This document shows, piece by piece, positions 9,747-19,210 of a stretch of DNA of 64,000 nt (its first letter is position 1; each line of letters begins with the position of its first letter). Origin of the DNA: JAACFF01 sp963701435. GTDB lineage: Bacteria > Chloroflexota > Anaerolineae > Promineifilales > Promineifilaceae. The stretch covers positions 1 through 64,000 of the forward strand of contig CAVPAL010000036.1 in NCBI GenBank assembly GCA_963701435.1. The letters run 5' to 3'. The notes beneath the pieces are model-generated. The model saw only the letters and a program-made list of their open reading frames with translations, was not told the DNA's origin and did no database searches. A program made the translations under genes and the position numbers.

Positions 9747-10733
9747 TTACGCAGGCTCCACGAGATGGCAACTGGCAAAATGGGTTTTGCTTAAACGGTG
9801 CAAAGCCGGCTCCTCACTATGGCAGCGTTCCAGCACACGCGGACAGCGTGGGGCGAAGCGGCAGCCGGGCGGCAGGGCGTTCAGGCGCGGCGGATAACCG
9901 GGAATACTGACCAGTTTGTTGGTCGGGCGGCTGAGATCGGGGAAGGCGCGTAACAATTCCTGGGTGTAGGGATGCTGCGGTTTGTTGAACACGGTATCTA
10001 CGTCAGCGTATTCGGCCGTTACGCCGCCATACATCACCAGCACCGAATCACACATCTCGGCCACTACCCCCAAATCGTGGGTGACAAAGAGAATCGCCAG
10101 GCCTAACTTTTCGCGCAGTTTACTCATTAACTCCAGGATTTGGGCCTGAATCATCACGTCCAGCGCCGTCGTGGGTTCGTCGGCGATCACCACCTGCGGA
10201 TTGCAAGCCAGCGCCATGGCAATCATCGCCCGCTGTCGCATCCCGCCGGAATATTGGTGCGGATATTGGTCTTTGCGCTCCGCACCGATGCCCACCAGCT
10301 CCAGCAGATCCACCACGCGCTCGGTCACTAATTTTTTATCTGTGATGTAGTTGTGCAGCGTGATGGCTTCGGCAATTTGACTTCCGACCGTATGCACCGG
10401 ATTGAGCGCGTTCATCGCCCCCTGAAAAATCATGGAAATGTGTTTCCAGCGCATTCCTTCCATTTCGCTTTCGCTCAAGGAAAGCAGGTCGTCGCCCATA
10501 AAATCGATCTGGCCGTTGATGATACGGCCGTTTGCCGGCAGCAGTCGCATCAGCGATAACATCAACGTCGTCTTACCACAGCCGCTCTCCCCCACAATCC
10601 CCAGCACTTCCCCTTCACGCAGGGTAAAATCAATATCCACCAACGCATGCGCCGGCGCCTCGCCCTCAATCAGAAAATCGGTACACAAATCACGCACTTC
10701 CAACAAAACAGGCGCGTCCTGCAAACGTCTCAT
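9747..10733 (-). CDS. oppD: Peptide ABC transporter ATP-binding protein (OppD/DppD type)
   Basis: A 328-residue ATPase with Walker A GESGCGKTT, signature YSGGMRQR, Walker B VVIADEPTTALD, and H-loop FVTHDLG. The C-terminal LNALPPGCRFAPRCP segment identifies the Opp/Dpp class. It overlaps the end of the upstream permease gene by four bases (ATGA), indicating translational coupling. It would form the ATPase heterodimer with the next gene. Confidence 0.92.
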   Translation of the reverse strand: MRRLQDAPVLLEVRDLCTDFLIEGEAPAHALVDIDFTLREGEVLGIVGESGCGKTTLMLSLMRLLPANGRIINGQIDFMGDDLLSLSESEMEGMRWKHISMIFQGAMNALNPVHTVGSQIAEAITLHNYITDKKLVTERVVDLLELVGIGAERKDQYPHQYSGGMRQRAMIAMALACNPQVVIADEPTTALDVMIQAQILELMSKLREKLGLAILFVTHDLGVVAEMCDSVLVMYGGVTAEYADVDTVFNKPQHPYTQELLRAFPDLSRPTNKLVSIPGYPPRLNALPPGCRFAPRCPRVLERCHSEEPALHRLSKTHFASCHLVEPA

Positions 10734-11683
10734 AACTGCCCTTCAGCCCCTCTGCTGCTCTGCGGCTTCGCGCTTCTATCTACCATATTGGTCCCCACCG
10801 CCAGATGATGCGTTTCCAATCGCGGATTTAGCACCTGTCCCAAACCCTGCCCCAGCAGCGTACAGGCCAGCACCGCCCACACAATGCCCAGGCCAGGCGT
10901 AACCAACGCCCACCACGCCCGCGCACTCATCGCCCCGCGCGTAAAAGCAAAATTCAGCATTTGGCCCCAACTCAAAGCCGTTGGATCAGACAGGCCCAAA
11001 AAGCTCAATGCACTTTCGTTCAATATCGCCAGCGAAATAACCAGGATCGTATTGACTACGATCAGCGGCAGCACCATCGGGAAAATATGGTGGCGGATGA
11101 TGTGCCCCTGACCCGCCCCGATTGAACGCGCCCGCAGCACAAATTTACGCTGTTTGACGGCCAGGGTTTGTGACCGTACCAACCGCGCCGACCCCGTCCA
11201 GCCCAACAAGCCGATCACAAAGATAATGTTCAACAAACTAGGTTTTGTCAGCGCCACGATTACCACAGCCAAAGGCAGATCAGGAATAACCAACATCACG
11301 TCGGTAAACCGCATCAGGAGATTTTCCGTACGGCCGCCGGAAAAGCCGGCCACAATCCCCACCACACCGCCAATAAAAATCGAAATAAACGCGGCAAAAA
11401 AGCCTACCGTTAAAGAAACCCGCGAGCCGTAAATAAAATTGGACAACACATCCTTACCGGCGTCATCTGTACCCAGCAAATGTTCGCGGCTGGGGGGCGC
11501 ATAAATATCATCTATCGTTACCCGCTTCACCTCTTTGGGATCATATGGGGCGAGGAGAGGCGCAAAGACAGCCATCAAAATGACAGCCACCAGCAAAAAC
11601 AGCCCTACCATCCCCAGGCGACTGCGCCGAAAACTGCGCCAAAACCCTTTTAGCGATGTGACGCCAACGTTTGCTTCGCTCAT
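10730..11683 (-). CDS. oppC: Peptide ABC transporter permease (OppC/DppC type)
   Basis: A 317-residue inner-membrane permease. It opens with an OppC_N segment (SFRRSRLGMVGLFLLVAVIL), then PPSREHLLGTDDAGKDVLSN. The EAA-loop contact to the ATPase is around RARSIGAGQGHIIRHHIFPM. About six membrane helices. It starts three bases after the oppB stop. The C-terminal about 30 residues (MVDRSAKPQSSRGAEGQL) are an unusual hydrophilic extension overlapping oppD. Confidence 0.9.
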   Translation of the reverse strand: MSEANVGVTSLKGFWRSFRRSRLGMVGLFLLVAVILMAVFAPLLAPYDPKEVKRVTIDDIYAPPSREHLLGTDDAGKDVLSNFIYGSRVSLTVGFFAAFISIFIGGVVGIVAGFSGGRTENLLMRFTDVMLVIPDLPLAVVIVALTKPSLLNIIFVIGLLGWTGSARLVRSQTLAVKQRKFVLRARSIGAGQGHIIRHHIFPMVLPLIVVNTILVISLAILNESALSFLGLSDPTALSWGQMLNFAFTRGAMSARAWWALVTPGLGIVWAVLACTLLGQGLGQVLNPRLETHHLAVGTNMVDRSAKPQSSRGAEGQL

Positions 11684-11686
11684 TTC

Positions 11687-12718
11687 CTAACCGGCCTCTA
11701 CACGTGGATCGAGATACGAATACAACAAATCGGCCACCAGGTTGGCAAAGATAACACTGACGGCAATAAGCAAGAATGCCCCTTGTAACATAGGGTAATC
11801 TTTACGGCCCACCGCATCAAAAATCGCGCCGCCCAACCCCGGCCATGAAAACACGGTCTCAATCTGAATTGCGCCGGCTACCGTAAACCCCAGATTGAGC
11901 GCAATTATTGTCACCATCGGCAGCATGGCATTGCGCAAGGCGTGATCGCGCAATATCTGCGTCGTGCGCAGCCCCTTGGCTTTTGCCGTCAGGATATAAT
12001 CCTCCGACAACACGTCCAACAGCGAACTGCGCATGATGAGCATATATTCGCCTATAAAGACGATGGTGAAGGTAAGTGTGGGCAGCAGCAAATGGCGCCC
12101 TACATCCCACCATTCCTCCCAAACCGTGCCAAAGTTCGCGCCCGGCGTCGCCTTGCCGCCCGTTGGCAGCCCCAACTGGTTGCTGCCCCAAAAGAGCAAC
12201 ATAATGCCCAACCAAAAGGTGGGTAAACTCCAAAACATAAGGCTGGCCAACAGCGCCGAATAATCAAGCGCTGTCTGCGCTCGCCAGGCGGCGAGAATGC
12301 CCAAAGCCATGCCCAAAACAATCGCCAAAATCTGCGCCGCCCCGATTAACAAGATCGTGTTCCACAACTGCTCCTGTAGCATATCGGCGACCGGGCGGTT
12401 GGTGTGGTAACTGATGCCCAGCTCACCCTGGAGCAGGTTGCCAATGTAAATGAAGAGCTGTGTATCCAGCGGATTGACGTCGCAACTGCCAAACTTTACC
12501 GGATTAAGCGATTCAAAACAGTTCATGACCGGTTTGTCCAGACCAAAGCGTTCACGAATAGCGGCCACCGCTTCTTGTGTCAAGCGCGGATCGCGGATAC
12601 CTGCCCGCGCCGGATCACCGGGCAGAATGCGGAAGAGGAAAAAGTTGAGCAGGATCACAAAAATGATCGTGAGTAAAGCCCAACCAATTTTTTTCAGTAG
12701 GTAACGCGATTGTCTCAT
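11687..12718 (-). CDS. oppB: Peptide ABC transporter permease (OppB/DppB type)
   Basis: A 343-residue permease. It begins with a basic start and one helix (LKKIGWALLTIIFVILLNFF), then RILPGDPARAG, the conserved OppB motif. The cytoplasmic EAA loop reads LTAKAKGLRTTQILRDHALR. Six membrane helices in all, ending in DLLYSYLDPRVE, a typical OppB terminus. It is the first of four close-packed transporter genes; the broken solute-binding gene lies 75 bases upstream. Confidence 0.92.
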   Translation of the reverse strand: MRQSRYLLKKIGWALLTIIFVILLNFFLFRILPGDPARAGIRDPRLTQEAVAAIRERFGLDKPVMNCFESLNPVKFGSCDVNPLDTQLFIYIGNLLQGELGISYHTNRPVADMLQEQLWNTILLIGAAQILAIVLGMALGILAAWRAQTALDYSALLASLMFWSLPTFWLGIMLLFWGSNQLGLPTGGKATPGANFGTVWEEWWDVGRHLLLPTLTFTIVFIGEYMLIMRSSLLDVLSEDYILTAKAKGLRTTQILRDHALRNAMLPMVTIIALNLGFTVAGAIQIETVFSWPGLGGAIFDAVGRKDYPMLQGAFLLIAVSVIFANLVADLLYSYLDPRVEAG

Positions 12719-12793
12719 ACGACTTGATGACGATTATGGATTAACGATTCACGATTTAGTCAGCAATCGTACATCGTCCAATGCAATCGGAAA

Positions 12794-14574
12794 TTAGTTG
12801 ACCGGTTCGATCACCAGCAAGGAGCTGGGGTCTTCCAGCGCCACTTTACCGGCGTCTGTTTGCCAGCCGGTGAAGCGGTCAGTGCGGTAAGCCTGTACCG
12901 CTTGCGCATAAAAAGGAATGAGGTAGACGATGTCATCAAAGACGATGCGCTGCATTTCCCAGACCTTCTCAATACGTGCATCCTTGTCTAATTCGACAGC
13001 CTGATCCAGATAGAGGGCGTCGTACTCCGGATTTGAGTAACCGGTTTCGCTGTTGCCGGTGGGGATTTCGTCGGTGGTCATGACGCTGAGCAGGAAGCTG
13101 GGATCCGGATCAGAGCCCCAGCCCCACAGAATGACGTCGAAGTCAAAGGTGGGGCAGCAGACAGAGGTGAGGGCGTCGGCGTCGAGCGCTTGCAGTTCTG
13201 TAGCCAACGCCTGCTTCGGCCCACATACCGTTGAGCAGTTCGGCCATGCGCGGAGCGACGGTGCTGTCGCTGGGCCAGTTCATGCGCAGGTTGAGCGGGC
13301 TGGCCGCCGTCGGGCATTTCGCGTACGCCGTCGCCGTCAGTGTCGAGGTAACCGGCGTCTTCCAAAATCTGGTTGGCCAGTTCCGGATCGTAGGCGTAAT
13401 CTTCGAGGGAGTCGTTGTAGAAGACGCCCAGGCTGTCGGGAATGAGGGTCAGGCCGGGGGCGCCGAGGCCGAGCAGCACGACGTCGATGATTTGCTGTTT
13501 GTCGGTGGCGTGGGCCAGGGCCAGGCGCACGTTGCGATCCAGCAGGGCGGGATGGCCGGTACATTCGCCGTCGTCGGGCGGGCAGTTTTCGGGGGCAGTC
13601 TGGTTAAAGATGATGTCGGTGACGCTGGGGGCCAGCGGGGGGCCGATGACAAGTTCGATGTCTGCTTCGTTGCGCAGGGAGGCAACGGCCGTATTCGGCA
13701 TTTCCGTAATCATATCGACCTGGCCGGTGCGCAAAGCCTGCACCAGAGCATCCTGATTTTCAAAGGTTTGGAAGACAACCTCATCAATCATGCGGCCCTT
13801 TCACAAAATGGTCTTTGACCGCACCCAGGCGAATAAATTCGTTTTGGGCATAATCCAGCATCTTGAAGGGTCCCGAGCCAATCATCTCCACATTCTCGAA
13901 TTCAGAAATAGCCTGCGCCTTCCAAACCGCCCCAAATATGTTCGGGAATGACGTAAAGGAAGATGAGCTGGCTTTCGATGTTGGGAATGGCGTCGGTGAG
14001 GGTGATGACGACGTTGTTGCCATCGGTCGCTTCAACCGATTCAAAAAACTCGGTGTAGACGGGCAGGAAGGGGAAATCTTCCTGTGAAGCATAAAGATTA
14101 TAGGAAAAGGCGACGTCTTCGGCGGTGAGAGGTTCGCCGTCGTGGAAGGTAGACGCCGTCACGGATGTGGTAGGTGTATACCAGGCCATCATCAGACACA
14201 TCGACGCTGTCGGCCAGTTCCAGGCTGTAGGTGCCGTCCAGTTCCAGTTGGTACATGGAGTCATAAACCAGCTCGAACAGGGTGTAGGCTTCGGCGAGTA
14301 CGGCCGTTCCCGGATTCAACGTATCGGGGCTGCCGGCCCAACCGATACGCGTCACAACAGGCTCGCCGCTCTCTGCGCTGCTTTCTTCGGCCGCGCTTTC
14401 ACTGCTTGTTTCAGCTTCGCCCTCGCTGCTTGCGTCAGCTTCACTCTCGCTGCTCACCTCGGTAGGCGCAGCAGCTTCATCACCGCTGCCGGCTTCACCA
14501 CCGCCGCCACAGGCAGCGAGCAAAGCAGCAATTCCCAATAACAAACAAATCCAAAAAATATTTGATCTTTTCAT
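12794..14574 (-). pseudogene. Peptide-type extracellular solute-binding lipoprotein, multiple frameshifts
   Basis: Five successive frames read as one SBP_bac_5 (DppA/OppA) protein of about 590 residues. From 14574: a signal peptide with lipobox LLAACGGG and a Ser/Glu/Ala-rich linker. The core starts as VTRIGWAGSPDTLNPG and continues with FHDGEPLTAEDVAFSYNLYA, LTDAIPNIESQLIFLYVIPE, GSGPFKMLDYAQNEFIRL, RLALAHATDKQQIIDVVL, and finally VILWGWGSDPDPSFLLSVMT. The frame changes near 14130, 13920, 13800 and 13230. The ligand-binding core is complete when pieces are joined. It is the extracellular receptor for the oppBCDF genes downstream. If the indels are real the whole transporter is crippled. Confidence 0.8.
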
Positions 14575-14685
14575 TTTCTTCTCCTTTTTTTCTAACTTAA
14601 ACACGAATTCCAGGTGAGATCGGATTACACTCTATAGCACGATTTGGTAAATTGCGGGCGAACGATTTGCCAAATCGTTCTGCAC

Positions 14686-15826
14686 TTAAACCATAAATTC
14701 CTGCGCCGGATTTGCGGCGAATAAAATTGGACGACTAAAACGGAAGGGTGTTATGTCATAAGACGCTGCGCCCGACACAGCCAGTTGGCTCAAAATCTTG
14801 CCCAACAGCGAGGCAAATTTGAAAGCATGTCCCGCGCCAACGGCGACAGAGACGTTTGGGTAATCGGGCAATGTATCCAGGACAAAATCGCGGTCAGGCG
14901 GCATGGTGTAAAGACAGGTTTTGGTCGTGATGACAGGGCCAACTGCTGCAGGTAGATAGCGACGCAAGAAGGCGTCGGTGCGGGCAAAAGCGGCCGTATC
15001 TACCTCAAAATCGCGCGTTTCTGCGCTGGTTTCCTGCCCGCCCACATCCTGGGCAATTTTAGGGCCGGCTTCACCAAAAGCGGGAAAGCCGTAATAACAA
15101 GGCTCGTCCAGCCAGATCCAAACCGGGAAACGGTCGGGCGCAAAAGCGGCCGGATTGGGCGCGGCGTAATAGGTAACCTGCTCTTTGGTGACGGTGAGGT
15201 TGATTTGGTGGCCAAAGTGGGCCAGAAGGTGGTTTGTCCACGCGCCGCCGGCAATGATGAGTTTTTCGCAGGTGTAGGTTTCGCCCACCGGCGGTGACGG
15301 TTATTTCGCCGTTTGCGGGGTGAACGGCCGTTACCGGCCGATTATCAAGCAGCACGGCTCCATATTCCCGCGCCAAACGCCGGTGGGCGGCGTTGCTTTT
15401 GGCCGCCGCCACCAGGCCGCTCTGCGCCTGGTACAGACCGCGCACATCAGCAGGCAGACGCCACTGCGGCCAGCGAACCATGATTTCGGCCGCATCGAGC
15501 AGCTCAAAGGGGATGTTTACGGCCGTTAAACTGTCCGTATAATCTTGTAGGGAGATAGCGGAATTGGCGGGCGACAAATCCAAACCGCCCGTCTTGACAA
15601 CAAGCTGCTCGCCCGCTTCCGCTTCCACTTCTGACCAGGTTTGGTAAGCATGAGCAGCAAATTTTACGTATGCAGGTGTATGGTAGGAAAGGCGAATAAT
15701 GCGTGAATGGTCTTCTGATCCCCCCCGAATATGACCCAACTCAAACTGTTCCAGTCCCAGGACATCGGCCCCTGCCTGGCGCGCCAGCCAATAAGCGGCT
15801 GTACTCCCAATTCCTCCTAAGCCCAC
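14686..15826 (-). pseudogene. FAD-dependent amine oxidase (sarcosine oxidase/SolA-like), one internal frameshift
   Basis: The upstream frame begins with a dinucleotide fold (GLGGIGSTAAYWLARQAGADV, part of GxGxxG) and carries RGGSEDHSRIIRLSYHTPAY, the DAO-family substrate region of monomeric sarcosine and N-methyl-tryptophan oxidases. Near 15290 it shifts to the frame with CEKLIIAGGAWTNHLLAHFG and ends with KTCLYTMPPDRDFVLD and VSVAVGAGHAFKFASLLGK. The latter includes the Cys that covalently binds FAD in this family. These enzymes oxidatively demethylate secondary or tertiary amines, giving formaldehyde and H2O2. The start is unclear: FQYLVVG precedes the GTG at 15826 in frame, but no ATG is found. 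An ATA seven bases after GGAG is a candidate lost start. Confidence 0.78.
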
Positions 15827-15875
15827 TACGAGGTACTGAAACGTTCGTTTTATAACCCGTCTCCAAAGTTAAATT

Positions 15876-15957
15876 GCGGCGAAAGTGTAATATTAAATGT
15901 TGAAATGTTAAGTCACGGCAAAAGTGTAATACCGAATGTCGAAATGTCAAGAAAATT
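15876..15957. repeat. Two about 40-base direct repeats upstream of the amine oxidase
   Basis: GCGAAAGTGTAATATTAAAT followed by GTTGAAATGTTAAGTCACG is repeated at once as GCAAAAGTGTAATACCGAAT then GTCGAAATGTCAAG. The pair lies between the creatininase-like gene and the amine oxidase, where an operator could sit. Confidence 0.6.
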
Positions 15958-17119
15958 GCCTGTACCGGCCCATTTTACCCCAAAGTCCAAAGCCCTGCCT
16001 GCGTCTCTCCTGCCGCCGGCGTTGTTGTTCATGAATTTCATGGACGTGGGCTGCCTTTTCGGCAATGCCTGCCTCCAGCCAGCGCTGCCCATTTGCGGCC
16101 GTGGCCAGACTGCCCGCCCCATAAGCGCCTGTCGCCGTATCATCGTCCCAGGGTGGATTGGCGACCAGGTCGCCGCCCTCAACCCAATCCATGAAATAAC
16201 TGGGCGTGCTGATAAACGCCGTTTCATCCACGACTTTGTCCATTTGCACCAAATCGGGACGCAGATGCAAAATCATCGCCGTTTCCAACTCGCCAGCATG
16301 GCCCATGCCGCCGCGCTGACGAACGGCGCGTCTCTTGCACCACCGGCGCGGCGATATGGCCGGAGGTGTGCAGCCAGGTTGTGGCGCAAAAAATGCGGCG
16401 ATGACGTTCGCCGGCATATTTGACCACGTTGACCAAAAAGGAGCAGTTGCCGCCATGCCCGCTCATCAAATAAAAGCGATCAAAGCCGCGCGCCAGCCAG
16501 CACATCCAGCGCCCCCAGCCAAAAATCCTCAAAGGCGCGCCCGCCCACGTTTAGCGTCCCGGCAAAGGCCTGCCGGTGGGTGCTGACGCCGTAGGGAAAA
16601 ATGGGTAAAGAGACGGCAAGTTCGGGCACGGCCGTTGCCGCCCCTGCCCCAATCGCCTCAATAATCAAATTATCGGTAGACAACGGCAAATGATAGCCGT
16701 GCTGCTCCGTATGCCCGATGGGAATGACCACAACTTTGTCCACCGCGCCGGCGGGCGGCAGCGGCGGCGCCGGCCGGAACTGTGTTTGATGGGGCAGCAC
16801 AATCGCCTGCGCCTCCAGCCCCAAATTCATGTCCTGCGGAATCAGGGCATATACCCGCGTAAAACCATCTTCTCGCAGGCTGTCGAGCAGGTTGTCGACA
16901 ACGGCCGTTAACAACCCCTCTGCCACCGCCAGACCACTGCCGCGCCAGCCAAACGGAATGGCCGGCAGCAGCCCCACCCGCTCCGGCTCGCCCAGACAGT
17001 CCGCCAGTCGGGCCAGATCGTAACCCGTCGCCCAGAGGAATGATCAAAGGGGTGGTGCGCGGTAAAACGGCCGTTTCCGGCCAGGTCAACTCATCGTAAG
17101 CAAAAAATGTGGTCATCAT
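15947..17119 (-). pseudogene. Creatininase-family amidohydrolase, at least three frameshifts
   Basis: Joined pieces give about 390 residues. The family core shows VVIPIGHTEQHGYHLPLSTD (metal-binding EQHGxHLP), SGHGGN, and GHAGELETAMILHLRPDLVQ, which carries the second metal site. Ahead of the core is an extra N-terminal region (LTWPETAVLPRTTPLIIPLG, then LARLADCLGEPERVGLLPAI). This looks like a second, degenerate half of the same fold. Frame changes occur near 17025, 16505 and 16330. Family members open cyclic amides or N-formyl compounds (creatinine to creatine, for example). It lies between the MttB-type gene and the amine oxidase, which supports a role in degrading N-methylated compounds. 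Substrate is not established. Confidence 0.75.
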
Positions 17120-17191
17120 TCTCCAGCTTATGCAAATTATAAAATCGTATTACGCATCCAGAAATTGTTACGCAATACGCAATACATCACA

Positions 17192-18715
17192 CTAATCATA
17201 CAAATTCTGCCCTTCCAGTTCCCGTTCGCGCCGGGCCACATAATCTTGCAGCGCTTCCAAAATGGCCGGGTCGAGCGGCGGCTGTTCATACTGCGCCAGC
17301 ATCTCTTTCCAGATGGCGTTGGCGCGAACGGCCGTATCCTTGCTGCCCGCCTGTTTCCAACTGTCATACCCCTGCCGTTCCGCCAAAGACGATTGGTAAA
17401 ATGCCGTCCGGTAGCGGGCCAGCGTGTGCGGCGTGCCAAAGTGATGCCCTCCGGGACCCACAGCGGCGATCATATCCAGCGCCAGACTGGCCTCATCCAC
17501 CGCAAATCCAGCCAAAAAATGGCGCAGCATCGCCAGATTCTCCAAATCAATGATGAACTTCTCAAATGAAGCGGTCAGCCCGCCATCCAGCCAGCCTACG
17601 GCGTGCATCACCAGATTGGTATGCGCCAGAACCGCCGGCCACAAATTCCACATCGTCTCGTAGCCGGCCTGCGCATCGGGCGTGTAGGCGTTGGTCAGAC
17701 TGCCGCTGCCGCGATAGGGCAGGCCGTAAAAACGGGCCAACTGCCCGCCGGCCAGCAGCGCCCACGCACCTTCCGGTGTGCCAAAGGCCGGGCTGCCGCG
17801 CCGTAAATCGACATTCGTCGTAAAGCCGCCATAAATGACGGGGGCGCCCGGCCGCACCAACTGTGTCAGGGTTATGCCGGCCAACGTCTCTGCATTTTGC
17901 TGTGCTAGAGCCGCAGCCATCGTCACCGGACTTGTCGCCCCGGCCAGGATGAACGGCGTAATAAACGTTACCTGTCCTGCACGGGCATAGGTGAGCAGAC
18001 CGCCCAACATGCGCTCGTCGAAGCGCAGAGGGCTGTTGACGTTGATCACATCGCCGATGACTGGATCGCCTTCCAGACTGCCAAAAACAATGCGCGCCAT
18101 AGCTACACAGTCGGCCGTAATCACGCGCCCGTGCGCCGCCTCCATTACTGCCTTATCAGACAGCGTAAAGGCAGCCAACAGGCGCTGCAGATGGCGGGTG
18201 TTGGCGGGAATATCTTGCGGCGCTACCTGTTCCCAGGCGGCGAAGTGCAGTTGCGGCGCCGTTTGTGACAGCTTGATAAAGTTTTGGTAGTCGGCCATTG
18301 TGCCGGGGCGACGGCCGTTGTCCAAATCCTGCGCAAACACCATGCCTCCGTTCGGTCCAAAAGCAATGTTGTTCCCGCCGATGAAGACATCCCTGGCCGG
18401 ATTTCGCGCTCGCCAGGTAAAAGTAGATGGCGCTTTGGCGATATTCTCCAGCAGCAGCCCGCGATCAATCCACACGTGCCGCGCCTGAATATCCACCTTC
18501 GCGCCCGCCTGCGCCCATATGGACAATACTTCTTCATCCAGAAAATCCACGCCCACATTTTCTAAAATAAACAGCGAAGCCTGGTGGATGGCTTCAAGTT
18601 GGTCAGGCGTGAGAAAGTCATACGGCCGTTGACGGTTCCGCACTTCCCCAAAAGGCATTTGTAACAAAGGTAAAATCGGCTGCACCCGCCGCCGCTGACG
18701 TCGAGATGATGACAT
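17192..18715 (-). CDS. MttB-family (trimethylamine-type) methyltransferase, no pyrrolysine
   Basis: An intact 507-residue member of the MttB superfamily. N-terminal FLTPDQLEAIHQASLFILEN and VGVDFLDEEVLSIWAQAGA are typical, followed by RDVFIGGNNIAFGPNGG and a TIM-barrel core to about residue 480. It has no in-frame amber codon, so it belongs to the non-pyrrolysine branch. That branch includes glycine betaine, proline betaine and carnitine demethylases acting with a corrinoid protein. No corrinoid protein or activator gene is seen nearby, which is unusual. It is followed 72 bases later by the creatininase gene on the same strand. The likely role is demethylation of a quaternary or tertiary amine; the substrate is unknown. 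Confidence 0.85.
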   Translation of the reverse strand: MSSSRRQRRRVQPILPLLQMPFGEVRNRQRPYDFLTPDQLEAIHQASLFILENVGVDFLDEEVLSIWAQAGAKVDIQARHVWIDRGLLLENIAKAPSTFTWRARNPARDVFIGGNNIAFGPNGGMVFAQDLDNGRRPGTMADYQNFIKLSQTAPQLHFAAWEQVAPQDIPANTRHLQRLLAAFTLSDKAVMEAAHGRVITADCVAMARIVFGSLEGDPVIGDVINVNSPLRFDERMLGGLLTYARAGQVTFITPFILAGATSPVTMAAALAQQNAETLAGITLTQLVRPGAPVIYGGFTTNVDLRRGSPAFGTPEGAWALLAGGQLARFYGLPYRGSGSLTNAYTPDAQAGYETMWNLWPAVLAHTNLVMHAVGWLDGGLTASFEKFIIDLENLAMLRHFLAGFAVDEASLALDMIAAVGPGGHHFGTPHTLARYRTAFYQSSLAERQGYDSWKQAGSKDTAVRANAIWKEMLAQYEQPPLDPAILEALQDYVARRERELEGQNLYD

Positions 18716-18781
18716 TGAAAAATCAAACCGCCTGATTAAGTGTGGGCATCGATTTCCCTGTTCTGTGGTTGGATCACACCA

Positions 18782-18988
18782 TCAAATTGCGGTCTCTTCA
18801 ACCCGAATGAGACCCTTGAGGTATTCTTTGTCGTCAACGCTCCAAACAGCAGGATTCTCCTGATGGGCGACCGAAGCATGGAGTTCCAGGTGCTGCCACA
18901 CCTCCTCTTCTTTTTCTGCGTAAAACAGCCCCGGGCAGGTCTCCATTCCCGGATAATCTTTGCAAGCGTATGAGTAAATCGTTTTCAT
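18782..18988 (-). CDS. DUF1059-like small protein
   Basis: A 68-residue protein starting MKTIYSYACKDYPGMETCPG. It has the DUF1059 arrangement: Cys residues near 9 and 18, an acidic EEEVWQHLELHA helix, and His residues spaced to bind metal (HLELHASVAH). DUF1059 proteins are about 55-70 residues, of unknown function. It sits between the S9 peptidase and the MttB-type gene on the same strand. Confidence 0.6.
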   Translation of the reverse strand: MKTIYSYACKDYPGMETCPGLFYAEKEEEVWQHLELHASVAHQENPAVWSVDDKEYLKGLIRVEETAI

Positions 18989-19008
18989 GGTTAATCTCTA
19001 CTGAAAAC

Positions 19009-19100
19009 AGCCTCCCGGAGGTTTCGTTTATGATGAGCGTTCCCGATGAAAACCTCCGGGAGGTTGGTTTTCATCGCTTTTGGTGTGCGGAACGCTCATG
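19009..19100. repeat. Nested inverted repeats
   Basis: An 11-base stem, ATGAGCGTTCC at 19033 pairing with GGAACGCTCAT at 19089, encloses the palindrome AACCTCCGGGAGGTT. An inverted relative of that palindrome (GCCTCCCGGAGGTTT) sits just left at about 19010. The region lies between the S9 peptidase and the DUF1059 gene. A large hairpin, perhaps a transcription or RNA-stability signal, or a mobile relic. Confidence 0.6.
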
Positions 19101-19210
19101 TCAACTCCTCGCGATAATCTTGTGTCTTTTTTGCTTTCTTGATAAACGACAACGGCCGTTTCATACTCATCACGATCCAAATGGAACTTAGATGAGATGT
19201 GTTCAATTTC

